Assembly: GCF_902488755.1 (NCBI RefSeq)
Contig: NZ_CABTXF010000031.1
Span: 1 to 14,245 of the forward strand
Source: an uncultured Murdochiella sp.
GTDB lineage: Bacteria; Bacillota; Clostridia; Tissierellales; Peptoniphilaceae
Length of the DNA stretch: 14,245 nucleotides
Reading direction: 5' to 3'
A program made the position numbers and the translations under genes. Positions 7,509-13,769 of the stretch are shown here, one piece after another. Within the stretch, counting starts at the first letter, position 1. Every line of letters begins with the position of its first letter. Under the pieces are notes generated by a model, which saw only the letters and a program-made list of their open reading frames with translations, did no database searches and was not told the DNA's origin.

Positions 7509-8945
7509 CTATTTTTTTGCTGCCGCTTCAAACGTCTTCGGGTCAATTTTCGTAATGCCAATGCCTGTTCCTGCCCAAATCAAGGCAAAAATCATGCCCG
7601 TATAATTCAGAACGGCAAAGGGCAAATAACTCAAGGTCGAAACGCCCAGCGTCGTTGCCATATACGCACCGGCGGCTGTCCATGGAATGAGACACTCTGT
7701 ACAGGTTACTGAATCTTCCAGAGTTCGCGAAAGTACTTTGGGATGCAGCCCTCTTTGAATATAAGCGGAACGGAACGCTTCTCCCGGCATCAGGATAGAT
7801 ACCTGACCATTGCTGGTCACGCCCGTCGTCACCAGACAGGTAAGGATAGTTGCGCCAACCAACTGGAAAGTATTGTGAATCTTCGTCAACAATTTTGAAA
7901 CCAGAACATCTAATGCACCGGTGACGGTCATGGTTCCGGCAAACGAAATGGCACAGACGGCAATCAATAACGTATTCATCATCGCCGTCATGCCGCCACG
8001 ATGTAACAGACGGATGAGTTCCGGAGAAACAGCCGCTTCGTCAAAGCCCAGCATGGAAACATTAAATCCGTTAAGTGTCGTTTCAACGATGCTTTGCAGG
8101 CTTGCGCCCTGAAAAACAGCGGCATTGATTAAGGCGACCGCGGATGCCGCAAGCATCACGGGAATTGTCGGCTTGCGCGTAGCGGAGCCAATTAACACAA
8201 TCAGCAGAGGAATGAGGAAAAACAGATTCCAAGAATACATAGCATCCAGTGTTCCGGTAATTTGCTGAACCGTTTCGGGAACGGCTACGGTCGCCGTTGT
8301 TCCCACATGCCCCAGAATGGTATAAACGATGCAGGATAATACGGCAGCTGCGCCCGTCGTCCACAATTGATTGTACACATGCTGATAGAGATCTACGCCA
8401 CAAACAGCCGAAGCCAGATTCGTCGTATCGGAGAGTGGGGACAGCTTATCCCCAAAGTATGCGCCCGATACCACCGCGCCGGCGACCAACGGCAAGTTGG
8501 CATTCATGCCGATGGCAACGCCCATAAACGCTACACCAATGGTGCCTGCGGAACCCCAAGAAGTTCCGGTCATCACCGAGACGATGGCGGAAACCACAAA
8601 CGCAGTCAGTGCTAAATACTGCGGACTAATCAGCTTCAGACCGTAATAAATGAGCATGGGGATGGTACCGCCCAGCATCCACGAGCCAATCATAAAGCCG
8701 ACAATGACTAAAATGAGCAATGCGCCCCACACTTTAGCGATTTTCTCGGAAATTTCCGCCATAATTTCATCATAGCTGTAGCCGAGGTGAATCGCCATCG
8801 CACCCGAAACAACCGCCGCCAAAACAATGAGCGGCTCCGCCGGCAGTCCCCACAGTCCGATACCGATGCCGAGTATGACAAGCATCCCAATAATGGGAAC
8901 CAGTGCCTGACCTACAGTCGGCTTTCTTTTTACTCTTTCCTTCAT
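7509..8945 (-). CDS. nhaC: NhaC-family Na+/H+ antiporter-like transporter
   Basis: 478 residues, about a dozen hydrophobic segments, inner membrane. Signature motifs of the NhaC family are GTSWGSAGT (127-135) and GAYFGDKLSPLSDTTNLA (161-178). Members exchange Na+ for H+, or carry organic anions such as malate/lactate (MleN), so the substrate is open. Its place inside a xylose operon suggests either Na+/pH homeostasis during sugar fermentation or exchange of a fermentation acid; a pentose substrate would be new for the family. The start at 8945 (MKERVKRKPTVGQ) overlaps the stop of the upstream malY-like gene by four bases (ATGA), implying translational coupling; GGAGG lies about ten bases upstream, slightly far. 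An ATG at 8966 would add seven residues. Confidence 0.88.
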   Translation of the reverse strand: MKERVKRKPTVGQALVPIIGMLVILGIGIGLWGLPAEPLIVLAAVVSGAMAIHLGYSYDEIMAEISEKIAKVWGALLILVIVGFMIGSWMLGGTIPMLIYYGLKLISPQYLALTAFVVSAIVSVMTGTSWGSAGTIGVAFMGVAIGMNANLPLVAGAVVSGAYFGDKLSPLSDTTNLASAVCGVDLYQHVYNQLWTTGAAAVLSCIVYTILGHVGTTATVAVPETVQQITGTLDAMYSWNLFFLIPLLIVLIGSATRKPTIPVMLAASAVALINAAVFQGASLQSIVETTLNGFNVSMLGFDEAAVSPELIRLLHRGGMTAMMNTLLIAVCAISFAGTMTVTGALDVLVSKLLTKIHNTFQLVGATILTCLVTTGVTSNGQVSILMPGEAFRSAYIQRGLHPKVLSRTLEDSVTCTECLIPWTAAGAYMATTLGVSTLSYLPFAVLNYTGMIFALIWAGTGIGITKIDPKTFEAAAKK

Positions 8946-10105
8946 TTTCGAATACCCTCCACACATTTTTTGATTCGCGTCATCGCCTCTTTGAACATCA
9001 CAGGCGGCTGCGCCAGATTGATGCGGAAAAATCCGCGGCCTTCTTCTCCAAAGTCTCCGCCCATCGAACAGGCGACTTTTCCGTCATGAAGCAACGTATC
9101 ATTCCAAACCTCTTCGGCAATGCCGAGCGCGGAATAATCCACCCATAAAAGAAAAGTTCCTTCCCCCGGAATCGTCTTGCAGGGGGCGCATTCCTGATCG
9201 ATAAAAGCCAGCGCAAACTCTCGATTTTCCCTTATTACGTTTTTGACAAGAGCAAGCCATTCTTCTCCTTCGCCATAGGCAGCTTCCACGGCGGGATTGC
9301 AAAAATAATTCGGATTATGGAAACCGGCGCTGCGCAGACAATGCGCGAATTTCTCGCGCAACGCTTGGTTCTTAATCACCATACTTGCCGCTTCAATGCC
9401 CGGAATATTAAACGTTTTGGAAGCGGATGTCCCGATGAACATTTGGTCGTATTGATCCCAAAACTGTCCAAAACTGGTAAAAGCCCCTTCCCAAATGAAA
9501 TCGGCGTGTATCTCATCGGCAACAATCAATACATCATTTTCTTTGCACAAGCGAACCATTTTTTGTACTTCCTCCGCGGTCCAGACACGCCCGGTCGGAT
9601 TGTGCGGAGAAACCGCGATAAACACTTTGACACCGCTTCGCAGCTTCTTCTCAAAGTCATCAAAATCAATCGCATAACGATCCGCTTCCCTCGCGAGGGA
9701 GGTGGAAACGATTTTGCGATCATTCAAGCGAATGGCACTCTGGATGGGATCATACAGGGGCGTTGTAATGAGAATCGAATCGCCCGGGTTCGTAAAATTT
9801 TGAATAATCTGACACAGCGCATTGATAATGCGCGGACAATACACAATCCATTCTCTCTCCGGCGTCCAGTGATAGTGTTTCTGAATCCACCGTTTGGTGA
9901 GATCGATATAGCGTTCACTCACATTTGTATAGCCGTAAATGCCATGATTTGCCGCAGCAATAATAGCTCGCGTAATTTCCGGGGCTACCCGAAAATCCAT
10001 GTCGGCGACGGTTAACGAAATAACTTCCTCTTCGCCCGTATTGTCAATCAATTCGTCCCACTTGGCACAATCGGTGTGTCTGCGTTCAACCAGATTTTGA
10101 AACAT
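8942..10105 (-). CDS. MalY/PatB-type PLP-dependent C-S lyase or aminotransferase
   Basis: 387 residues, a full-length fold-type I PLP enzyme. Lys230 in GTSASKTFNIPG is the expected Schiff-base lysine. Asn169 in SPHNPTGR and Asp197 in VADEIH contact the cofactor, and the late FFRINLA supplies the carboxylate-binding arginine. The opening VADMDFRVAPEI and GIYGYT is typical of MalY/PatB. Members cleave cystathionine or cysteine (beta C-S lyase); E. coli MalY also inhibits the maltose activator MalT independently of catalysis. Which activity applies here cannot be read from sequence, and no cysteine or methionine genes are nearby. AGGAGG precedes the ATG. It lies 15 bases after galM and overlaps the nhaC-like start by four, so it is an integral operon member. 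Confidence 0.9.
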   Translation of the reverse strand: MFQNLVERRHTDCAKWDELIDNTGEEEVISLTVADMDFRVAPEITRAIIAAANHGIYGYTNVSERYIDLTKRWIQKHYHWTPEREWIVYCPRIINALCQIIQNFTNPGDSILITTPLYDPIQSAIRLNDRKIVSTSLAREADRYAIDFDDFEKKLRSGVKVFIAVSPHNPTGRVWTAEEVQKMVRLCKENDVLIVADEIHADFIWEGAFTSFGQFWDQYDQMFIGTSASKTFNIPGIEAASMVIKNQALREKFAHCLRSAGFHNPNYFCNPAVEAAYGEGEEWLALVKNVIRENREFALAFIDQECAPCKTIPGEGTFLLWVDYSALGIAEEVWNDTLLHDGKVACSMGGDFGEEGRGFFRINLAQPPVMFKEAMTRIKKCVEGIRK

Positions 10106-10120
10106 CGGTTTCCTCCTTGA

Positions 10121-11053
10121 TTAATGCGCCTTTTGCGCAAAGGCATACACAGTTTTCTGGTAAAAGGGATGCGCTTTGGTGTAAACCGGCTGCGCAAAAT
10201 AGGGAATATTGATGCTGTTGGGGATGTATTGCGGCTCAACGCAAATCGCCGCAAAAGGACGGTGTTTTTCCTGCCATATAAAATTATTTGCGGTATAGAG
10301 TTGGAAGGCGGGCGCTGTGGAAGAAATCTGTAGAGTAAGATCATCCGTGCCGATAACCGCCATCGGTGAAAAACCGGCTGTCTTGCAGACGAAATTGTGA
10401 TCATAGCCCCCGTCGGGCTCCTGCGTCTTTTCAGTGAGTGCCGCGCGCAACGTTCGTACCTTTCGAAAATCAAAACAACTGTTTGCTACCCGTCGCACCT
10501 CGCCGGTCGGAATGCCGGTTTCGTCAAAAGGCGTATAACAATCCGCATAGAGCTGTAGCGAATAATCCAATACCGTTTCGTTCGCATCCAGATGGAAATA
10601 CGTATGATTCGTTAAATTTAACAGCGCCGGCTCTTCCGGTTCAGCAAAATACTCCACCGACAGCGTTTCGTCCTGCAAGGTAACCACTGCCTCATAGGCA
10701 GAGAGAAAAGGTTTTTCTTGTGTCGTAAAAAAGCGCAGACGATTTTTCTCTACTGCCCCTTTCCATGCAGCATGATCCAGCCCGTACTCACCGCTGTGTA
10801 AATTATTTTTTCCGTCATTGCTTTCCCACTGATGTTTCTTTCCATTCAGGAAAAAAACGCCTTGTGCCAAACGGTTGGCATTGGGTCCGATTGTCGCGCA
10901 CAGGTAGTTCACATCCTTCCGATACGCTTCGGGCGTCGCATACGCAAGCACCAGATTTCTGCACAACGCTTTATGATAGATTTCCGTAATACGGGCGCCG
11001 TAATTCAATACCGTAATCCGCATTTTTTCATTTTCAAGAACATAGGACTGCAT
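10121..11053 (-). CDS. galM: Aldose 1-epimerase (mutarotase)
   Basis: 310 residues, the galactose mutarotase-like fold. It interconverts alpha and beta anomers of sugars. Catalytic and binding residues are visible: the arginine of GPNANRLAQG (Arg61), His86 in NNLHSGEYGLDH, His150 in LTNHTYFHLD (proposed acid), Asp218 in GGYDHNF, and Glu273 in VEPQYIPNS (proposed base). In this setting xylose is the likely substrate, supplying the anomer used by XylA; that is inference from position. It is the first gene of the operon, directly behind the promoter and operator, with AAGGAGAGG a few bases before the ATG. The stop is 15 bases before the malY-like gene. Confidence 0.93.
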   Translation of the reverse strand: MQSYVLENEKMRITVLNYGARITEIYHKALCRNLVLAYATPEAYRKDVNYLCATIGPNANRLAQGVFFLNGKKHQWESNDGKNNLHSGEYGLDHAAWKGAVEKNRLRFFTTQEKPFLSAYEAVVTLQDETLSVEYFAEPEEPALLNLTNHTYFHLDANETVLDYSLQLYADCYTPFDETGIPTGEVRRVANSCFDFRKVRTLRAALTEKTQEPDGGYDHNFVCKTAGFSPMAVIGTDDLTLQISSTAPAFQLYTANNFIWQEKHRPFAAICVEPQYIPNSINIPYFAQPVYTKAHPFYQKTVYAFAQKAH

Positions 11054-11104
11054 GGCTACCTCTCCTTAGGCGCTCCTTGACGACGGCTTGTGAACGGATT
11101 AGTC

Positions 11105-11110
11105 TATAAT
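11105..11110 (+). promoter_or_regulatory. Possible -10 box for xylR
   Basis: A perfect TATAAT on the plus strand, 115 bases before the xylR start. No good -35 lies 16-18 bases upstream; TTGACG at 11077 is 22 bases away. If used, transcription would start just before or within the xylO-like operator. Confidence 0.3.
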
Positions 11111-11121
11111 CAGGTTTGTTT

Positions 11122-11146
11122 TTAGTTATTCCGGTTTCCGAACTAA
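11122..11146. promoter_or_regulatory. Xylose-repressor operator (xylO-like), TTAGTT-N13-AACTAA
   Basis: A 25-base palindromic site with perfect six-base half-sites TTAGTT (11122-11127) and AACTAA (11141-11146) separated by 13 bases. The half-sites and the 6-13-6 spacing are those of the known Bacillus xyl operators; the inner bases differ. It begins four bases past the -10 box of the galM promoter on the minus strand, so a bound repressor would cover the start of transcription. It is also downstream of the possible xylR -10, which would give autoregulation. Confidence 0.85.
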
Positions 11147-11150
11147 CTCA

Positions 11151-11179
11151 ATAATAAACTCTGTGTTTTGTGTTGTCAA
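11151..11179 (-). promoter_or_regulatory. Housekeeping-type promoter of the xylose operon
   Basis: On the minus strand, -35 TTGACA (11174-11179, perfect) and -10 TATTAT (11151-11156, one mismatch) are 17 bases apart. It points at galM, whose start is about 95 bases from the -10. The operator at 11122-11146 lies right after it. Confidence 0.85.
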
Positions 11180-11224
11180 GAATACGTCGGATGCGATCCG
11201 GAAATAATCCGGTTGGAGGAATCG

Positions 11225-12346
11225 ATGACTGAACGCGTACCCAATGCAGTAGAAATTTTAACGACAATTTATAAGCATCCCAACATCTCTCGTTCTGAAC
11301 TGACCAAAAAACTACGGCTAAACAAGTCGTCCATCTCGGAGTACACCAATCAGTTGCTGGATCGTGCGATCATCCGCGAAAACGGCACAGGCGATTCGAC
11401 GACGAAAGGGGGACGCAAGCCCATCTATTTGGAAATCAATTATCAATATGGTCTCTGTTTGGGCATCGATCTGGCGCCGAATAAAATTACCTATGCCTTG
11501 TGTGACTTACAATTAAATATCATCGATTATGGAGAACAGCTCGTTAATGTGACGAAAGAAAACGTGATGCCATACATCTCGAAAATCATCGATGCGCAGC
11601 TATCGCCGGCAAAGTCCTATAAAGGCGGTCTACTTGGGGTTGCCTTCTCTATTCATGGCATTGTAGACAAAAAAAAGATTCGTTTTACCCCCAATTACGA
11701 TATATACAAATTTGATCTTTTTCACGCCGTTTCGACGCAGTATCCTTCGCTTCCGGTGCATCTGGTCAATGAATCCAATGCCTCCGCCCTATGTGAGGCA
11801 TACAATTCACCCGTGCAAAACCTCGTAGCGGTAAACGTCGGCAGCGGTCTTGGCGCAGGAATCATTATCGACGGACGTCTCCTGCAAGGAGCAAACGGAT
11901 ATGCCGGTGAAATCGGACATGCCGTAATCGTCCCTGACGGAAAACCTTGCAACTGCGGCAATCAGGGTTGCTTTGAACAATATTGCTCGGAAGGAGCCAC
12001 TCTCTCCTACTACAACAGCCTTGCGCGCACGCCCATCACCACGATTACGGATCTTATCCACGAATATAAAAAAGGAAATGTTTGCGCCGAACAAACCATT
12101 CAGCGCGACCTCAAATATATGGCGCTATTAATGAATCATATTATGAAAACCATAGCGCCGGAGCAAATCGTGATTAACAGCGACCTCGCCTACCATATCG
12201 CCTCCTACACGCAAATGCTCACCGAGATGACCACCACCACCTACAAACAAAATATAGAAATCATCCCCTCCGTTTTTCATCACCGCTCGGTGATTCTCGG
12301 TGCCGTCTATCTGGCGATTCAGGAGTTTCTACACGCCTATGTCTAA
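11225..12346 (+). CDS. xylR: ROK-family transcriptional repressor of the xylose operon
   Basis: 373 residues, the length of XylR/NagC-type ROK regulators. About residues 8-46 form a winged helix-turn-helix (ISRSELTKKLRLNKSSISEYTNQL). The rest is the sugar-binding ROK fold: GVAFSIHGIVD, NVGSGLGAGIIIDG, the GYAGEIGH histidine (His232) and the zinc motif CNCGNQGC (242-249) followed by FE. The ATP loop that reads GIDIGGTK in ROK kinases is GIDLAPNK here, as expected for a regulator that does not phosphorylate sugar. It should bind the operator and release it with xylose. I start at 11225 because GGAGG lies five bases upstream; an upstream ATG at 11168 would add 19 residues overlapping the promoter region. 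It is divergent from galM. Confidence 0.93.
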   Translation: MTERVPNAVEILTTIYKHPNISRSELTKKLRLNKSSISEYTNQLLDRAIIRENGTGDSTTKGGRKPIYLEINYQYGLCLGIDLAPNKITYALCDLQLNIIDYGEQLVNVTKENVMPYISKIIDAQLSPAKSYKGGLLGVAFSIHGIVDKKKIRFTPNYDIYKFDLFHAVSTQYPSLPVHLVNESNASALCEAYNSPVQNLVAVNVGSGLGAGIIIDGRLLQGANGYAGEIGHAVIVPDGKPCNCGNQGCFEQYCSEGATLSYYNSLARTPITTITDLIHEYKKGNVCAEQTIQRDLKYMALLMNHIMKTIAPEQIVINSDLAYHIASYTQMLTEMTTTTYKQNIEIIPSVFHHRSVILGAVYLAIQEFLHAYV

Positions 12347-12374
12347 ATGATTCTTTCTATTTTGACGACTCTTG

Positions 12375-12419
12375 TTTCCGGTTGGCTGCTTCGATTTTCC
12401 CAAAGCGTCCAACCGGAAA
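12375..12419. terminator. 11-bp inverted repeat between convergent genes, possible bidirectional terminator
   Basis: The arms TTTCCGGTTGG (12375-12385) and CCAACCGGAAA (12409-12419) pair perfectly around a 23-base loop that can itself fold weakly (GCTT with AAGC). It lies between the 3' ends of xylR and the XRE gene, where a shared terminator is expected. Neither strand has a clear T tract after the stem, so intrinsic termination is uncertain. Confidence 0.5.
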
Positions 12420-12443
12420 TAAAAGCACTCTATGCCAACGTCG

Positions 12444-12959
12444 TTACTTTCTCGGTCTCGTTAATATTATCCCCATAACCGCACCAAGAAAAGCGACCGG
12501 AGCCAATCGCACAAAGAGCCATTCAAACGCATGAAAGAATGTGCCGACGACTGCCGTTTCTGGATCATGAAAATCCCATCCCAAATAGGAGCTGTCTTGC
12601 GCAATCAGAACGGCAGTGATGACTACAAGGAGAGCACATATTGCGATAAACAGTCCGTGTAAAACTTTTCGTTTTGTCTCCTTTTCTCGTGCCAGCTGCA
12701 GGTTGATGACCTCCAATTTTTCGGAAATGGCGTTCCAATCATTAAGCGGTATCTCTGTCTCTGTCTGCGTTTCCCCGAGTAAAACGCTCACCGGTGTTTC
12801 AAGTATCTCTGCAATATGGAGCAACATTTCGGAGTCCGGAACCGATAAGCCCCTCTCCCATTTAGACACGGTCTGTCTTACCACATACAGCTTAATGGCA
12901 AACTCTTCTTGTGACAGCCCTTTCGCTTTTCTTATCGATCGAATGTTCTCACTAAGCAT
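12444..12959 (-). CDS. XRE-family regulator with C-terminal membrane segments
   Basis: 171 residues. Residues 6-61 are a Cro/C1-type helix-turn-helix (IRSIRKAKGLSQEEFAIKL, then RQTVSKWERG and a closing PVSVLLGE). A polar linker follows, then two hydrophobic segments at about 100-120 and 149-167, ending with basic TRPRK. This layout is common in Bacillota, where the DNA-binding part is tethered to the membrane; the signal sensed is unknown. The start at 12959 gives the standard opening MLSENIRSIRK with a weak GGGG about eight bases upstream; an ATG at 13025 would add 22 residues that cross the likely promoter. It is downstream of the Nudix gene on the same strand with a 119-base gap that contains its own candidate promoter. 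It converges on xylR. Confidence 0.88.
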   Translation of the reverse strand: MLSENIRSIRKAKGLSQEEFAIKLYVVRQTVSKWERGLSVPDSEMLLHIAEILETPVSVLLGETQTETEIPLNDWNAISEKLEVINLQLAREKETKRKVLHGLFIAICALLVVITAVLIAQDSSYLGWDFHDPETAVVGTFFHAFEWLFVRLAPVAFLGAVMGIILTRPRK

Positions 12960-12992
12960 TAAGATAACCCCATTTCTTTTGTTGTTATCCTC

Positions 12993-13021
12993 ATTATGGG
13001 AACGAAAGGTCGTTGCCACAA
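12993..13021 (-). promoter_or_regulatory. Candidate promoter of the XRE regulator gene
   Basis: On the minus strand, CATAAT (12993-12998, one mismatch to -10) lies 17 bases from TTGTGG (13016-13021, three matches to -35). The weak -35 overlaps a palindrome, which suits a regulated promoter. Confidence 0.45.
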
Positions 13022-13027
13022 GCAACG
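13011..13027. promoter_or_regulatory. Candidate operator CGTTGC-N5-GCAACG at the XRE gene
   Basis: A perfect 6-base inverted repeat with a 5-base centre, covering the -35 box of the XRE gene. Its inner part TTGC-N5-GCAA recurs in the Nudix promoter (13657-13673). Autoregulation by the XRE protein is the simplest reading and is inferred. Confidence 0.5.
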
Positions 13028-13078
13028 TAGAATAACATGATCGTCTAAAGTATCTTATTCTTTCCTCTAAAACGAAAA

Positions 13079-13564
13079 TTACACCCTTTCATCCGTAATG
13101 ATATGCACAACGCCTGTATGCTGTGTTTGAAGAAATTCTTTCATAAACGATGGATACGCCTTAACGTTATCCAGTTCATCCATCGGTATCCAATGCATCG
13201 TCTCTTTTACCCCGGACATGGTGCGGCTTTGACTTGTAACCACCCTTTTTCCCATAGGTTTCATCACATAATAGAAGGCAAGCTCATGGCACTCGACCCC
13301 TTTCAAGCCGGAGCTTCCCATGAAAAAGTTCTCATGGATCACGGCCAGATGATCTACTTCATAGGAAACGCCCGTCTCTTCCAAAACTTCTCTTTTCACC
13401 GCTTCTTCGGCAGTCTCGCCCATGTGGACCGCTCCGCCTACAGAGTAGAAATAATCATCTGTTTCATTTCCTGCAAACAATACGCAATTGTCTTCGACGA
13501 TAATGGCTGCCGCTCGATATCGGAAGGCCTTGTTTTCCTTCCTAATAGCACAATCGTGTTCCAT
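13079..13564 (-). CDS. Nudix hydrolase
   Basis: 161 residues, a single Nudix domain. The Nudix box is complete: G44-X5-E50-X7-R58-E59-V-L-E62-E63-T-G65-V (GAVHMGETAEEAVKREV and on), giving the metal-binding glutamates for cleaving a nucleoside diphosphate linked to another group. The substrate cannot be told; YFYSVGGAVHMGE and the acidic C-terminus (PMDELDNVKAYPSF) resemble the many small Nudix proteins annotated as NUDIX/ADP-ribose-type. I start at 13564 (MEHDCAIRKENKAFRYRAAA), with AAAGGG about eight bases upstream. The frame extends to an ATG at 13720, but those 52 residues are lysine/glutamine-rich and cross a likely promoter at 13651-13680. It may be cotranscribed with the XRE gene downstream. 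Confidence 0.9.
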   Translation of the reverse strand: MEHDCAIRKENKAFRYRAAAIIVEDNCVLFAGNETDDYFYSVGGAVHMGETAEEAVKREVLEETGVSYEVDHLAVIHENFFMGSSGLKGVECHELAFYYVMKPMGKRVVTSQSRTMSGVKETMHWIPMDELDNVKAYPSFMKEFLQTQHTGVVHIITDERV

Positions 13565-13650
13565 TGTTTTTGCCCTTTCCTTTTTCGATATAGATATTGC
13601 AACTTGTTGTTGTTTTTTTTTCTTTGCTTTGTGAATTTCAGTTACCAAAG

Positions 13651-13680
13651 AATGTAGTTTGCGTCGTGCAAACGAGTCAA
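13651..13680 (-). promoter_or_regulatory. Candidate promoter of the Nudix gene
   Basis: On the minus strand, TTGACT (13675-13680, five of six to -35) and TACATT (13651-13656, four of six to -10) are 18 bases apart. It would give a leader of roughly 80 bases and argues against the longer Nudix start. Its spacer holds a perfect palindrome. Confidence 0.5.
13657..13673. promoter_or_regulatory. Candidate operator GTTTGC-N5-GCAAAC at the Nudix gene
   Basis: A perfect 6-base inverted repeat with a 5-base centre, lying between the -35 and -10 boxes. It shares TTGC-N5-GCAA, with identical spacing, with the palindrome at the XRE gene (13011-13027). A bound protein would block RNA polymerase. Confidence 0.5.
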
Positions 13681-13769
13681 TTGTTTTTCCTTGTATTGAG
13701 AAGGGTGGAAATTTCATCATTGGATGGTTAATGGATGTCTTACATGTGTATGTCGCCGATAAAGGGTAG

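Noticed and set aside
6612..7712. 366-codon plus-strand ORF opposite xylA and the nhaC-like gene
   Set aside because: A shadow of two well-supported genes; its translation has no recognisable domain.
9317..10015. 232-codon plus-strand ORF opposite the malY-like gene
   Set aside because: Antisense shadow of a gene with all catalytic motifs intact.
10128..10144. Palindrome GCCTTT-N5-AAAGGC at the 3' end of galM as a terminator
   Set aside because: Short stem inside the coding end, no T tract, and the next gene starts only 15 bases after the stop.
11089..11102. cre-like catabolite repression site in the galM leader
   Set aside because: One half (CGTTCACA on the minus strand) fits, but three of eleven defined positions of the consensus fail; too weak to call.
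12347..12478. 43-codon hydrophobic ORF starting right after the xylR stop (MILSILTTLVSGW)
   Set aside because: No ribosome binding site of its own, it contains the 11-bp inverted repeat, and it runs into the 3' end of the opposing XRE gene. Most likely chance.
13565..13720. N-terminal extension of the Nudix protein by 52 residues
   Set aside because: Low-complexity Lys/Gln-rich sequence that crosses a candidate promoter and palindrome; the internal ATG at 13564 gives the normal family length.
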